This document shows positions 36,082 to 44,373 of a stretch of DNA of 64,000 nt, one piece after another; within the stretch, counting starts at the first letter, position 1, and each line of letters opens with the position of its first letter. The notes under the pieces were generated by a model. The model was given only the letters and a program-made list of their open reading frames with translations, did not search any database and was not told the origin of the DNA. The stretch comes from Compostibacter hankyongensis (GTDB lineage: Bacteria > Bacteroidota > Bacteroidia > Chitinophagales > Chitinophagaceae): the NCBI RefSeq assembly GCF_039541075.1, contig NZ_BAABFN010000001.1, forward strand, positions 992,001-1,056,000, read 5' to 3'. The position numbers were made by a program, and so were the translations under genes.

Positions 36082-36498
36082 ATGTCGCTATTAAAAGAAT
36101 TCAAAGAATTTGCCATGAAGGGCAACGTGGTTGACCTGGCGGTAGCCGTTGTCATCGGTGCCGCCTTTGGCAAGATTGTCACCTCGCTGGTCAACGACAT
36201 CATCATGCCACTGGTAGGGCTGCTCACGGGAGGGATGAACTTCAGTGATAAGAAGGTCATCCTGTCACAGGCCGTGACCGACGCTGCCGGCAAGGTGATC
36301 AAGCCGGAAAATGCTATAACCTACGGGGTATTTATTCAGTCCGTTATTGATTTCCTGATCGTTGCCTTTGCCATTTTCATGGCCATAAAGGCCATGAACA
36401 GCCTGAAACGGAAAAAAGAAGAAGCGCCCGCTGCTCCGCCGGCTCCGACCGCTACCGAAGCGCTGCTTACGGAAATACGCGATCTGCTGAGAAAATAA
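36082..36498 (+). CDS. mscL: Large-conductance mechanosensitive channel
   Basis: 138 residues. The pore-lining first helix reads NVVDLAVAVVIGAAFGKIVTSLVNDIIMPLVG, recognisable in pieces as the MscL signature; a periplasmic loop, the second helix (FIQSVIDFLIVAFAIFMAIK) and a C-terminal helical bundle follow, with a Pro/Ala-rich linker. It opens under membrane tension and releases solutes on hypo-osmotic shock. A strong terminator follows. A solute-synthesis locus lies 4 kb downstream. Confidence 0.97.
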   Translation: MSLLKEFKEFAMKGNVVDLAVAVVIGAAFGKIVTSLVNDIIMPLVGLLTGGMNFSDKKVILSQAVTDAAGKVIKPENAITYGVFIQSVIDFLIVAFAIFMAIKAMNSLKRKKEEAPAAPPAPTATEALLTEIRDLLRK

Positions 36499-36518
36499 TA
36501 TTCTTTTCATCATCTTCG

Positions 36519-36560
36519 CCCTGGTCCGGCCTCAGGCCGGACCAGGGATTCATTTTTTCA
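36519..36560 (+). terminator. Rho-independent terminator after mscL
   Basis: Perfect 13-bp arms CCCTGGTCCGGCC (36519-36531) and GGCCGGACCAGGG (36535-36547) with a three-base loop, followed by ATTCATTTTTTC. Confidence 0.88.
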
Positions 36561-36577
36561 TCAAAAATCTTATGATC

Positions 36578-37513
36578 ATGAAGAAGTTTTTTTTCATCAA
36601 TGCCCTATTGTTATTAGGCCTGTATACGGCCCGGGCGCAGGACCAGACGGTGCAGGGCCTGAAAGACGCCGCCGGCAAGACCATTGCCATCGATGATACC
36701 TCCCACAAGACCTGGCGAACCGGAGGTATCTTTAGCGTGAACATCGGCCAGGGCGCCCTGTCCAACTGGGCCGCCGGCGGAGACAAGTCCACCTTTGCCC
36801 TGAACGCCCTCCTGAACGGGTACGCCTCCTATCAGAAAGGGAAGCACCTCTGGGATAACATGGCAGACATGGCCTATGGTTTTCTGAACACCAACAGCCA
36901 GGGGAGCCGGAAGAGCGACGATCACCTCTACCTGACCTCCAAATACGGGTACAAGGCGGCCAAAAAATGGTATTATACCGCCCTGGTCGACTTTAAAAGC
37001 CAGTTTACCCGGGGCTATCTGTATGACGATGCGGGAAGGACCTATAATTCCAATTTCCTGGCCCCCGCCTATGTGCTGGTTTCCCTCGGCATGGACTTTA
37101 AGCCAAACGATAATTTTGATCTTTACCTGTCGCCCATCTCCTCCCGCTGGACGATCGTCTCCGACGATACCCTTTCCGCCCAGGGGAAATACGGGGTTAC
37201 GCCGGGTAAAAAAGTGCTGAACGAGATCGGCGCCTTTGTATCGGCCAATTTTCACAAGGACCTGAGCAAAACCATCGCTTATAAAACACGGCTGGACCTG
37301 TTCTCCAATTATAAACGCAATCCCCAGAATGTGGATGTGTACTGGACGAACCTGCTGACCATGAAGATCAGCAAATACCTGGCTACCACCATCTCGCTGG
37401 ATATGATCTACGACGATGACGTGAAGTTTCCCGGGAAGAACGGCGAAGAGCCGGGTACGGCCAAGCTACAGCTGAAAGAGATGCTGGGCGTCGGGTTTTC
37501 TTATAAGTTCTGA
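36578..37513 (+). CDS. DUF3078 family outer-membrane-type protein, paralogue 1
   Basis: Signal peptide KKFFFINALLLLGLYTARAQ, then a beta-rich body with aromatic-ending strands up to a terminal Phe (GVGFSYKF), typical of a beta barrel. The family signature GGIFSVNIGQGALSNWAAGG is clear. The function is unknown. The ATG at 36578 is preferred over 36572 because it gives the standard MKK signal opening. The next gene is a paralogue. Confidence 0.85.
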   Translation: MKKFFFINALLLLGLYTARAQDQTVQGLKDAAGKTIAIDDTSHKTWRTGGIFSVNIGQGALSNWAAGGDKSTFALNALLNGYASYQKGKHLWDNMADMAYGFLNTNSQGSRKSDDHLYLTSKYGYKAAKKWYYTALVDFKSQFTRGYLYDDAGRTYNSNFLAPAYVLVSLGMDFKPNDNFDLYLSPISSRWTIVSDDTLSAQGKYGVTPGKKVLNEIGAFVSANFHKDLSKTIAYKTRLDLFSNYKRNPQNVDVYWTNLLTMKISKYLATTISLDMIYDDDVKFPGKNGEEPGTAKLQLKEMLGVGFSYKF

Positions 37514-37632
37514 TCACCCTGACCCCGGTACAACTCCGGCCGGAAAACAGCGGCTGTCCGGCACCCGGCTGCCGCCGGTACCGTCTCCTGCGATAGATGT
37601 CTGCAAAGCGTGGACGAATAAAAGCTATTTTG

Positions 37633-37640
37633 TATCTTTA
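37633..37640 (+). promoter_or_regulatory. Probable -7 promoter element for DUF3078 paralogue 2
   Basis: TATCTTTA is one base off consensus and ends 58 bases before the ATG at 37699. Confidence 0.4.
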
Positions 37641-37698
37641 GCCCTTATTTTGGAATAGATATTGCTTTTGATCGTTGATCTGCAATAACATACAGGAG

Positions 37699-38922
37699 AT
37701 GAAAAAATATATTGCGTGTGTGGCTATACTGTTGTTTCTCGGGCCGGTCTTGTCCGCCCAGGTGATCAACTACCCTCCGGCGACATCGGAGGATAGCGGC
37801 TATGGAGATACCACCGGATTGCCGGTACCGCAGGAGATGCCGATAGATACCCTGCAGCTGAATGCTCCTATAGAAGAGGCCCCTTCAGGGGGCTTTGTGC
37901 CGATGATCGAGGGCCGGCATACTGAAATTAAGCAACAGCCAAACTATGATCCCCGCGCAGTGATGACGGAGTTGAATAAGGGCAAATACGGGAAGCCCAT
38001 CGATACTTCCAAGGAAAAGATTCACTGGCGCAAGGGCGGGACCTTTGCGTTGAACATCAGTCAGGGCAGCTTATCCAATTGGGCGGCCGGGGGCGATCAT
38101 TTTTCCATTGCGGCCGGATCGGTGGCGAATCTCTATGCCAATTTTGCAAAAAAGCGGCATTCATGGGATAATAATATCGACCTCGCCTTTGGTTATCTCA
38201 ATACAACCAGTCTCGGCACGCGCAAAAGCGATGATAAGATCGACTTTTACAGCAAGTACGGCTTCCGTTTTGCCAGGCACTGGTCTTACAGCGCCATGAT
38301 AAGCTTTCGCAGCCAGTTTGCCAATGGTTATCAGTATCCCGACGACAGCACGGTTATTTCCCACTTCCTTGCGCCGGGTTACGTACTGGCCTCGCTGGGT
38401 GTGGATTTCCGTCCCGCGCCTTATTTTTCCCTCCTGCTGTCCCCGCTTACCTCGCGTTTTGTCATTGTAGCCGATCAGCGTCTGGCCAACCAGGGCGCTT
38501 ATGGGGTGGACAGTGCGCATTATATCTATCTGCCGGGTGGTAATTCGCGGCTGATGCTGGAAAAGGGCAAGATGCTCCGTTATGAGTTCGGCGCCTTTCT
38601 TTCCGCGCAGTTCAACAAGGAGATCATGAAAAACATTACCTGGGTATCGCGGCTGGATCTGTACTCCAATTATTTTGTAAATCCGCAGAATATCGACGTG
38701 GACTGGACCTCCCTGCTTACCCTGAAGGTGAACAAGTATATCACCGCCACGCTCAATACCGAGCTGATCTACGATGACGATGTAAAGTTTATCACCTATG
38801 CCACCAATGCAGACGGATCCATTATCAAGGACCCTGAGACAGGGGAGGGCATCATCCTGCGAAAAACGGCCCGGACGCAGTTTAAAGAGCTGATCGGGCT
38901 GGGATTTGCGTATACGTTTTAG
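37699..38922 (+). CDS. DUF3078 family outer-membrane-type protein, paralogue 2
   Basis: 407 residues with signal peptide KKYIACVAILLFLGPVLSAQ. A Pro-rich N-terminal extension of about 90 residues, absent from paralogue 1, precedes the shared domain (GGTFALNISQGSLSNWAAGG) and a barrel-like body ending GLGFAYTF. Both copies keep the DVKF and DLYSNY segments in the same order, so a tandem duplication is likely. I chose the ATG at 37699 (GGAG just upstream) over the TTG at 37675, which lacks a signal peptide start. Confidence 0.85.
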   Translation: MKKYIACVAILLFLGPVLSAQVINYPPATSEDSGYGDTTGLPVPQEMPIDTLQLNAPIEEAPSGGFVPMIEGRHTEIKQQPNYDPRAVMTELNKGKYGKPIDTSKEKIHWRKGGTFALNISQGSLSNWAAGGDHFSIAAGSVANLYANFAKKRHSWDNNIDLAFGYLNTTSLGTRKSDDKIDFYSKYGFRFARHWSYSAMISFRSQFANGYQYPDDSTVISHFLAPGYVLASLGVDFRPAPYFSLLLSPLTSRFVIVADQRLANQGAYGVDSAHYIYLPGGNSRLMLEKGKMLRYEFGAFLSAQFNKEIMKNITWVSRLDLYSNYFVNPQNIDVDWTSLLTLKVNKYITATLNTELIYDDDVKFITYATNADGSIIKDPETGEGIILRKTARTQFKELIGLGFAYTF

Positions 38923-38929
38923 CCTTCCA

Positions 38930-39065
38930 TGAAGGTGAAGGGCAAAATGTGAAAGGTAAAAGGTGAAGGGTGAAAGGTGGAGGGCATTTAAGTTTAAACT
39001 TTAGACCATTGAACTTCAAACCAGAAACCGAAAACTGAACCGGAAGCTAAGAAACCAGAAACTTA
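38930..39065. repeat. Intergenic repeat mosaic 6
   Basis: AAAGGTGAAGGG-type runs at about 38930-38988 are followed by TTTAAACTTTAGACCATTGAAC and CCAGAAACC words (38990-39065). No CCCCT palindrome and no 100-bp element are present. Confidence 0.75.
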
Positions 39066-39069
39066 CCCC

Positions 39070-39837
39070 GTGAGCGAACCTACCAGTTATAAGATCGTCC
39101 TGCCCCAGTTTGAAGGGCCCTTTGACCTGCTTTTGTTCTTTATAGAACGGGATGAGCTGGATATCTATAACATACCCATCACCAAGATCACCAACGATTT
39201 CCTGGATTATATCCATCAGATGGAGTCGCTGAACATAGAGCTGGCCAGCGAATTCATCCTGTTTGTATCCATTCTCATGCGGACCAAAGCCCGCATGCTG
39301 CTGCCGCGTAAGGAGCTGGATGAGCAGGGCAATGAAATAGATCCCCGGCAGGAGCTGGTGGATAAGATACTGGAGTATAAGCAATACAAACAGGCGGCGC
39401 AGGAGCTGGCAGAAAAGGAAGCCATTCGTCTTCTCCAGGCCAAACGCGGCAATATCCGGCAGGAGCTCACCGCTATCGGCGAAGCCGCCGGCGAGGGTAC
39501 CGAAGTGCAGACCCTTACCCTGTTCAAGCTGATGAAGGCCTTTGAAAAGGTCATGCAGCGTATGAAGGAGCGGCAGGAGCGACCCGAGCATGTGGTTTTC
39601 CGGTATAACTATACGATGGAAGAGTCGCGTGAGGACATGCTGGAGATGGCCCGCCGGGAAAAGACCCTTCCTTTTGGTAAGATATTTGAAACCTGCCAGG
39701 ACCGGCTGCATGCTATTTTTCTGTTTCTTTCCCTGCTGGAGCTGGTACAGCAGGATGCGCTGGCCATCATGGTAGGAGAGGGACGGAATAACTTCATCGT
39801 GGAGTACGTACCGCCCGCCGTTTTGCCTTCCCCCTGA
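39070..39837 (+). CDS. scpA: Segregation and condensation protein A
   Basis: ScpA is the kleisin of the SMC-ScpAB condensin that organises the chromosome. The N-terminal SMC-binding part reads QFEGPFDLLLFFIERDELDIYNIPI; the C-terminal winged helix reads FGKIFETCQDRLHAIFLFLSLLELVQQDALAI. 255 residues, GTG start; no in-frame ATG precedes it within the non-repeat DNA. The partner scpB is not in the window. Confidence 0.93.
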   Translation: MSEPTSYKIVLPQFEGPFDLLLFFIERDELDIYNIPITKITNDFLDYIHQMESLNIELASEFILFVSILMRTKARMLLPRKELDEQGNEIDPRQELVDKILEYKQYKQAAQELAEKEAIRLLQAKRGNIRQELTAIGEAAGEGTEVQTLTLFKLMKAFEKVMQRMKERQERPEHVVFRYNYTMEESREDMLEMARREKTLPFGKIFETCQDRLHAIFLFLSLLELVQQDALAIMVGEGRNNFIVEYVPPAVLPSP

Positions 39838-39844
39838 AAAAACG

Positions 39845-39852
39845 TACCTTTG
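39845..39852 (+). promoter_or_regulatory. Bacteroidota -7 promoter element for gpsA-ggpPS
   Basis: TACCTTTG starts 7 bases after the scpA stop and ends 52 bases before the gpsA start. Confidence 0.55.
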
Positions 39853-39904
39853 CAACAGCAATTTTGCTTTACAGACTTGGAAAAGCACTGCAAAACAGTA
39901 CATT

Positions 39905-40903
39905 TTGAACATACTCAACCGCCTTACTGTTATTGGGGGAGGGAGTTGGGCGACAGCACTGGTTAAGATATTTTCTGAAAGCAGGGTGTCCGTCAAGTGG
40001 CATCTGCGTTCGCCTGCATATGCGGACCATGTCCGGCAGCAGGGCCGGAATCCGAATTATTTGAGTTTTTTGCAGCTGAGAACGGATCATGTGGATCCGA
40101 CGGCTGACCTGGAAGAAGCCATTCTTGCCTCGGATTATATTTTATTTGCCGTACCCTCTGCCTATCTCGAAAATACTGTTGCCGGCATTCGTCCCGAATG
40201 GATGGAAAATAAGAAGCTGATCCTTTCCATCAAGGGCATCGTTTCCGGACGCCGCCAGATCCCTTCTGATTTTCTGGGACAGCAATTTGGTATCGGCGCC
40301 GACGACCAGCTGGTGATCGGCGGCCCCTGTCATGCCGAAGAGATCGCCCTGGAGCGGAAGACCTATATGACGGTCGCTTCCGGACAGGAGGCCCTGGCCC
40401 GCAGCGTGGCAGACAGCATCACGGTGCCTTATGTGAAAACCATCGTCAATACCGATCCGCTGGGCGTGGAGCTTTGCGCCATCCTCAAAAACATCATCGG
40501 CATCGCCTGCGGCATCGCCCGGGGACTGAACTACGGGGATAATTTCCAGGCCGTGATCGTGGCCAATGCCATGCGCGAAATGCGGCATTTTTTGCGGGCG
40601 GCAGATCCTGTGGAGCGCGACCTGACGCACTCTGCTTATTTCGGCGATCTGTTTGTAACAGCCTATTCTGAGTTTAGCCGTAACCGTACTTTCGGCCAGA
40701 TGATCGGCCGGGGGTATTCGGTGCAGTCCGCCCAGCTGCAGATGAGCATGGTGGCCGAGGGGTACTATGGGGTCGAAGGCATTTATGAAATGGCCCGCCG
40801 GCTGAAGGTGGAGATGCCTGTGGTCGCAGCGGTGTACCGTATTCTGTACGACCGGATATCGCCTTTTGTGGAATTCAGGCTGCTCGAGAACAAGCTGGTC
40901 TGA
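39905..40903 (+). CDS. gpsA: NAD(P)H-dependent glycerol-3-phosphate dehydrogenase
   Basis: Reduces dihydroxyacetone phosphate to sn-glycerol 3-phosphate. The Rossmann motif is VIGGGSWATALVKIF, followed by LILSIKGIV, GPCHAEEIA, the catalytic Lys region CAILKNIIGIACGIARGLNYGDN and a final helical domain. A TTG at 39905 is the best start; no ATG gives a complete N-terminus. It precedes the glucosylglycerol-phosphate gene by 38 bases, so its product can feed both phospholipid and osmolyte synthesis. Confidence 0.92.
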   Translation: MNILNRLTVIGGGSWATALVKIFSESRVSVKWHLRSPAYADHVRQQGRNPNYLSFLQLRTDHVDPTADLEEAILASDYILFAVPSAYLENTVAGIRPEWMENKKLILSIKGIVSGRRQIPSDFLGQQFGIGADDQLVIGGPCHAEEIALERKTYMTVASGQEALARSVADSITVPYVKTIVNTDPLGVELCAILKNIIGIACGIARGLNYGDNFQAVIVANAMREMRHFLRAADPVERDLTHSAYFGDLFVTAYSEFSRNRTFGQMIGRGYSVQSAQLQMSMVAEGYYGVEGIYEMARRLKVEMPVVAAVYRILYDRISPFVEFRLLENKLV

Positions 40904-40941
40904 AATGCCGGTCTGCTTTACTTTTTAAAATCAAATTGACT

Positions 40942-43179
40942 ATGATGTTACTGGCAACTGACCTGGACGGCACTTTTCTTGGCGGTAAAAATGTAGCCAA
41001 GCTGAAACTATACCGCCTGATCCGGGAAAATGCGGATATACGTCTGGCGTTTGTTACCGGCAGGGGACTTGAAACAGTGATGCCCCTGCTGAACGATCCG
41101 ATTATTCCCAATCCCGATTTTATCATCAGCGATGTCGGCGCCACCGTGATGAACGGCCGTACGCTGGAACCGGTACAGCCGCTGCAGTCGCAGATCGAGA
41201 AGAAGTGGCCCGGTCCGCTGGTGATCCGTAAAAAGCTGAGAAAGGTAAAAGGCCTGCAGCTGCAGGAAGTGCCCCAGCAGCGGCGCTGCTCTTACTATTT
41301 TGACGAGAATACCGATATCGAGCAGATACGCGGCCTGGTGGCTGAATACGGCTGCGAGGTATTGCTGTCTGCCAACCGCTACCTGGATATCCTGCCGGGC
41401 GGGGTCAACAAAGGGTCTACGCTGCAGCAGCTGGTAAAGATGATGAACTTTTCGGAAAAGCAGATCCTGGTAGCCGGTGATACGCTGAACGACTATTCCC
41501 TTTATGAAACGGGATACCGCGGGGTGGTGGTAGGCGCCGCCGAAGAAGCGTTGTTAAAGGCTACCCGCGATAAGCCGCATGTCTACCAGGCAGAACAGGC
41601 CGGCGCGGGCGGCATCCTCGAAGCCATGGAGCACTTTCCCGAGTTCCGGGAATTTTACAGCAAGGCCCGCCAGGAGATAGAGCGTTTCCCGCATTCGGGC
41701 GCCACGCAGCTGGTCATGCTTTATCACCGTCTTCCCTATGAGCTGCGCGAAACGGGTGGTCGCATCGAGCGGACAAAACCCAAGAGTCCCAATGGTATCA
41801 TCCCTTCCCTGCTGGGCTTCTTCAGCGCAGGGCGGTCCGGTGTCTGGATAGCCTGGGAAGAAGCCTCGGGGAGAAAAAGCGGCCCCCTGAAAAACGTCTA
41901 TATCGATGAGGAGGCGTATCCCAACCTGGTAGCCTCGCGGCTGCCCCTCAACAAAAAGGAAGTGGATATCTTTTACAAGGTTTTTTCCAAGGAGGCTTTC
42001 TGGCCCGTTATCTTTTCCTTTATCGACAAGGCCCGGTTCAACCATGACCACTGGGAGCATTACTGCCGTATCAACCGTCTGTTTGCCGAGCGGGCGGCGG
42101 CGGAAGCAGATCATGGCGCCATCGTGTGGGTGCACGAGTATAACCTGTGGATGGTGCCGGCCTATCTGCGGCAGCTGCGGCCGGATGTCAAGATCGGCTT
42201 CTTTCATCATACCGCCTTCCCGCCTGCGGACGTCTTCAACGTGATCCCCTGGCGGCGCGAGATCATGGGCAGCCTGCTGCAATGCGATTATGTGGGATTT
42301 CATATTCCCCGCTATGTGCAGAACTTTATCGACGTGGCCAAAAGCCATACCCCGCTGGAGGAGCTTTCCCAGGTCAACTGTGCTGAGCGTTTCCTGACCT
42401 ACAGCTGTGCGCTGGGGGTGGACAAGATGACCAGCGAGATCGATACGGGGCAGAAAAAAATCCGGCTGGGCGCCCATCCCGTTGGGGTGAACGTGTCATA
42501 TATCAAGCAGATATACAAGGAAAGCCATACCCAGGACGCCATCCGGGAGCTGGCCAGAAGCACCGAAGGCAAAAAGACGATCGTATCCATAGAACGCCTG
42601 GATTATGTGAAGGGCCCTCTCGAAAAGATACAGGCCTTTCACCAGTTCCTCAACGATTATCCCGAATTTCACGGGAAGGTGGAGCTGATCAATATCTGCA
42701 CTCCGCCGGCGCAGGGCATGCGTATATACGAACGGATACAGACCGAGCTGGAACAGGCGGTGGGTAAGATCAACGGGAAATATTCCAATATAAACTGGAC
42801 GCCTATACGCTTTTTCTTCCGATCGGTTCCCTTCGAAGAGGTGGTCACCTATTATGCCATAGCGGATATCTGCTGGATCACCCCGCTGCGCGACGGGCTC
42901 AATCTCGTGGCGAAGGAGTATGTGGCGGTGCAGGGGCAGAAGGCCCGGCCCGACGGCGTGCTGATCGTTTCCGAATTTGCCGGCGTATCCGTGGAGCTGC
43001 CCTATGCTATCCGGACCAACCCTTACGACAGCAAAGACCTCAAGGAGAGCCTGCTTCACGCCCTCACCCTGGATGAGAACGAAAGGGTGCTGCGGATGAA
43101 GCGGCTGTATGATATCGTAAACCACTACGACATCGAACAATGGAGCGGGGAATTTATGCAGGAGCTGGAACGGCTCTGA
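40942..43179 (+). CDS. Fused glucosylglycerol-phosphate phosphatase/synthase (GgpPS-type)
   Basis: 745 residues. The N-terminal 240 are a HAD-fold phosphatase of the sucrose-phosphate-phosphatase type: DLDGTF (Asp7, Asp9), then GDTLNDYSLY. The rest is a GT20 synthase related to trehalose-phosphate synthase: VWVHEYNLWMVPAYLRQ, FFHHTAFPP, ERLDYVKGPLEK, TPLRDGLNLVAKEYVA and SEFAGVS. Phosphatase-first order and the synthase sequence resemble the GgpPS fusion described in Stenotrophomonas, which makes the compatible solute glucosylglycerol. A trehalose or related product is the alternative. The adjacent gpsA supports glycerol 3-phosphate as acceptor. ATG at 40942 chosen over the TTG at 40936. Confidence 0.82.
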   Translation: MMLLATDLDGTFLGGKNVAKLKLYRLIRENADIRLAFVTGRGLETVMPLLNDPIIPNPDFIISDVGATVMNGRTLEPVQPLQSQIEKKWPGPLVIRKKLRKVKGLQLQEVPQQRRCSYYFDENTDIEQIRGLVAEYGCEVLLSANRYLDILPGGVNKGSTLQQLVKMMNFSEKQILVAGDTLNDYSLYETGYRGVVVGAAEEALLKATRDKPHVYQAEQAGAGGILEAMEHFPEFREFYSKARQEIERFPHSGATQLVMLYHRLPYELRETGGRIERTKPKSPNGIIPSLLGFFSAGRSGVWIAWEEASGRKSGPLKNVYIDEEAYPNLVASRLPLNKKEVDIFYKVFSKEAFWPVIFSFIDKARFNHDHWEHYCRINRLFAERAAAEADHGAIVWVHEYNLWMVPAYLRQLRPDVKIGFFHHTAFPPADVFNVIPWRREIMGSLLQCDYVGFHIPRYVQNFIDVAKSHTPLEELSQVNCAERFLTYSCALGVDKMTSEIDTGQKKIRLGAHPVGVNVSYIKQIYKESHTQDAIRELARSTEGKKTIVSIERLDYVKGPLEKIQAFHQFLNDYPEFHGKVELINICTPPAQGMRIYERIQTELEQAVGKINGKYSNINWTPIRFFFRSVPFEEVVTYYAIADICWITPLRDGLNLVAKEYVAVQGQKARPDGVLIVSEFAGVSVELPYAIRTNPYDSKDLKESLLHALTLDENERVLRMKRLYDIVNHYDIEQWSGEFMQELERL

Positions 43180-43185
43180 ACACTT

Positions 43186-43318
43186 TTAAGTCTAAGGTTT
43201 AAAGTTTACTTCGTGCACAATGTTTTTTCATAGGCCTCAGCGAAACGCAGTTCGGCAACACTATTTAAAAATAAATCAACTCCGTTGCCAATGCTACGCA
43301 TTTAAGGTCTAAAGTTGG
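43186..43318. repeat. Intergenic repeat mosaic 7 with an inverted full element
   Basis: AGTCTAAGGTTTAAAG (43189-43204) and AAGGTCTAAAGTT (43304-43316) flank element copy 2. The open frame of the next gene extends into this DNA from 43315, but only as translated repeat. Confidence 0.8.
43205..43304 (-). repeat. 100-bp palindromic element, copy 2 (inverted)
   Basis: The reverse complement aligns over its full length with 12160-12258, with six substitutions and one indel. The C-to-T change in the outer stem keeps pairing as a G-U pair. TTTA occurs directly at both ends. Confidence 0.85.
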
Positions 43319-43368
43319 TTTGTCTTACGAAGACCTCATCTCAGACCCGGGCCATTCAAATTTTCGTT

Positions 43369-44373
43369 ATGCGGAAATATATCGTTTTGCTTTCCGGACT
43401 GCTGCTGTGCGCAACATTGGATGTATGCGCACAACAGCCATCGCAGGTGCAGCCCATGGGAACGGCTATGGAAAATTATGCTTATCCCTATCCGGTGCAC
43501 TATCTCCCCCTGCATATCCAGGGGCAGGATCTGGAGATGGCTTATATGGATGTAAAGCCGGACAGCTGGAACGGCAAGACTTTTCTGCTGCTGCATGGTA
43601 AGAACTTTTTTGCCGCCTACTGGAAGGACGTGATCCGGGCGCTTACGGCGCAGGGATACCGTGTAGTAGCCCCCGACCAGGTCGGCTTCGGGAAATCTTC
43701 CAAACCCGATATTCATTATTCCTTTGAGCTGCTGGCCTCCAATACCCGGCAGGTGCTCGATACCCTGGGTATCCGGCAGGTATTTGTCGTCGGTCATTCC
43801 ATGGGCGGGATGCTGGCTACCCGTTTTTCGCTGATGTATCCGGAGCGCGTGCAGAAGCTGATCTATGAGAATCCCCTCGGTCTGGAAGACTACCGGGAGA
43901 AGGGCGTGCCTTACCGTTCCATTGCCGATGAGTACCAGGTGCAGCTGCATCAGACCTTTGAGCGGCTGGTCAATTACCAGAAAAAAAATTATTTCTACCG
44001 CTGGAAGGATGCCTATAACGAATGGATCGAGCCGGTCTTCCGCTGGACGCTAAGCCCTGAATACCCCCGCATTGCCATGGTGTCGGCGCTGACCTACGAG
44101 ATGATCTACACCCAGCCTGTATGTCATGAGTTTAAGGACCTGAAGATGCCGGTGTTGCTGATGCTGGGGCAAAATGATCATACGGCGCTGGGGAAGGACC
44201 GCGTCAGCCCGGAAGTGCTGAAAACCTTAGGCAATTTCCCGGAGCTGGGTAAAAAGCTTTCCCGCGAGATACCGGACTGCAAATACATTCCCATCCCGGA
44301 ATGCGGACATATCCCGCATCTGGAGCATTTCGACCTTTTTATGAAAGCGGTGCTGGATTTTGCGGCGCATTAG
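43369..44373 (+). CDS. Secreted alpha/beta hydrolase
   Basis: 334 residues. Signal peptide RKYIVLLSGLLLCATLDVCAQ, then an alpha/beta-hydrolase fold with oxyanion segment LLLHGKNFFAAYW, nucleophile elbow GHSMGG (Ser144), acid Asp270 in GQNDHT, and His314 or His317 in GHIPHLEH. Substrate unknown; epoxide hydrolase-like and ester-hydrolase-like members share this layout. The ATG at 43369 gives the signal peptide; upstream codons are repeat-derived. The stop overlaps the dxs stop by four bases on the other strand. Confidence 0.88.
   Translation: MRKYIVLLSGLLLCATLDVCAQQPSQVQPMGTAMENYAYPYPVHYLPLHIQGQDLEMAYMDVKPDSWNGKTFLLLHGKNFFAAYWKDVIRALTAQGYRVVAPDQVGFGKSSKPDIHYSFELLASNTRQVLDTLGIRQVFVVGHSMGGMLATRFSLMYPERVQKLIYENPLGLEDYREKGVPYRSIADEYQVQLHQTFERLVNYQKKNYFYRWKDAYNEWIEPVFRWTLSPEYPRIAMVSALTYEMIYTQPVCHEFKDLKMPVLLMLGQNDHTALGKDRVSPEVLKTLGNFPELGKKLSREIPDCKYIPIPECGHIPHLEHFDLFMKAVLDFAAH

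Noticed and set aside
37514..37632. Possible tRNA or structured RNA in the gap between the DUF3078 genes
   Set aside because: GC-rich inverted words exist, but no cloverleaf, T-loop or run of T could be found.
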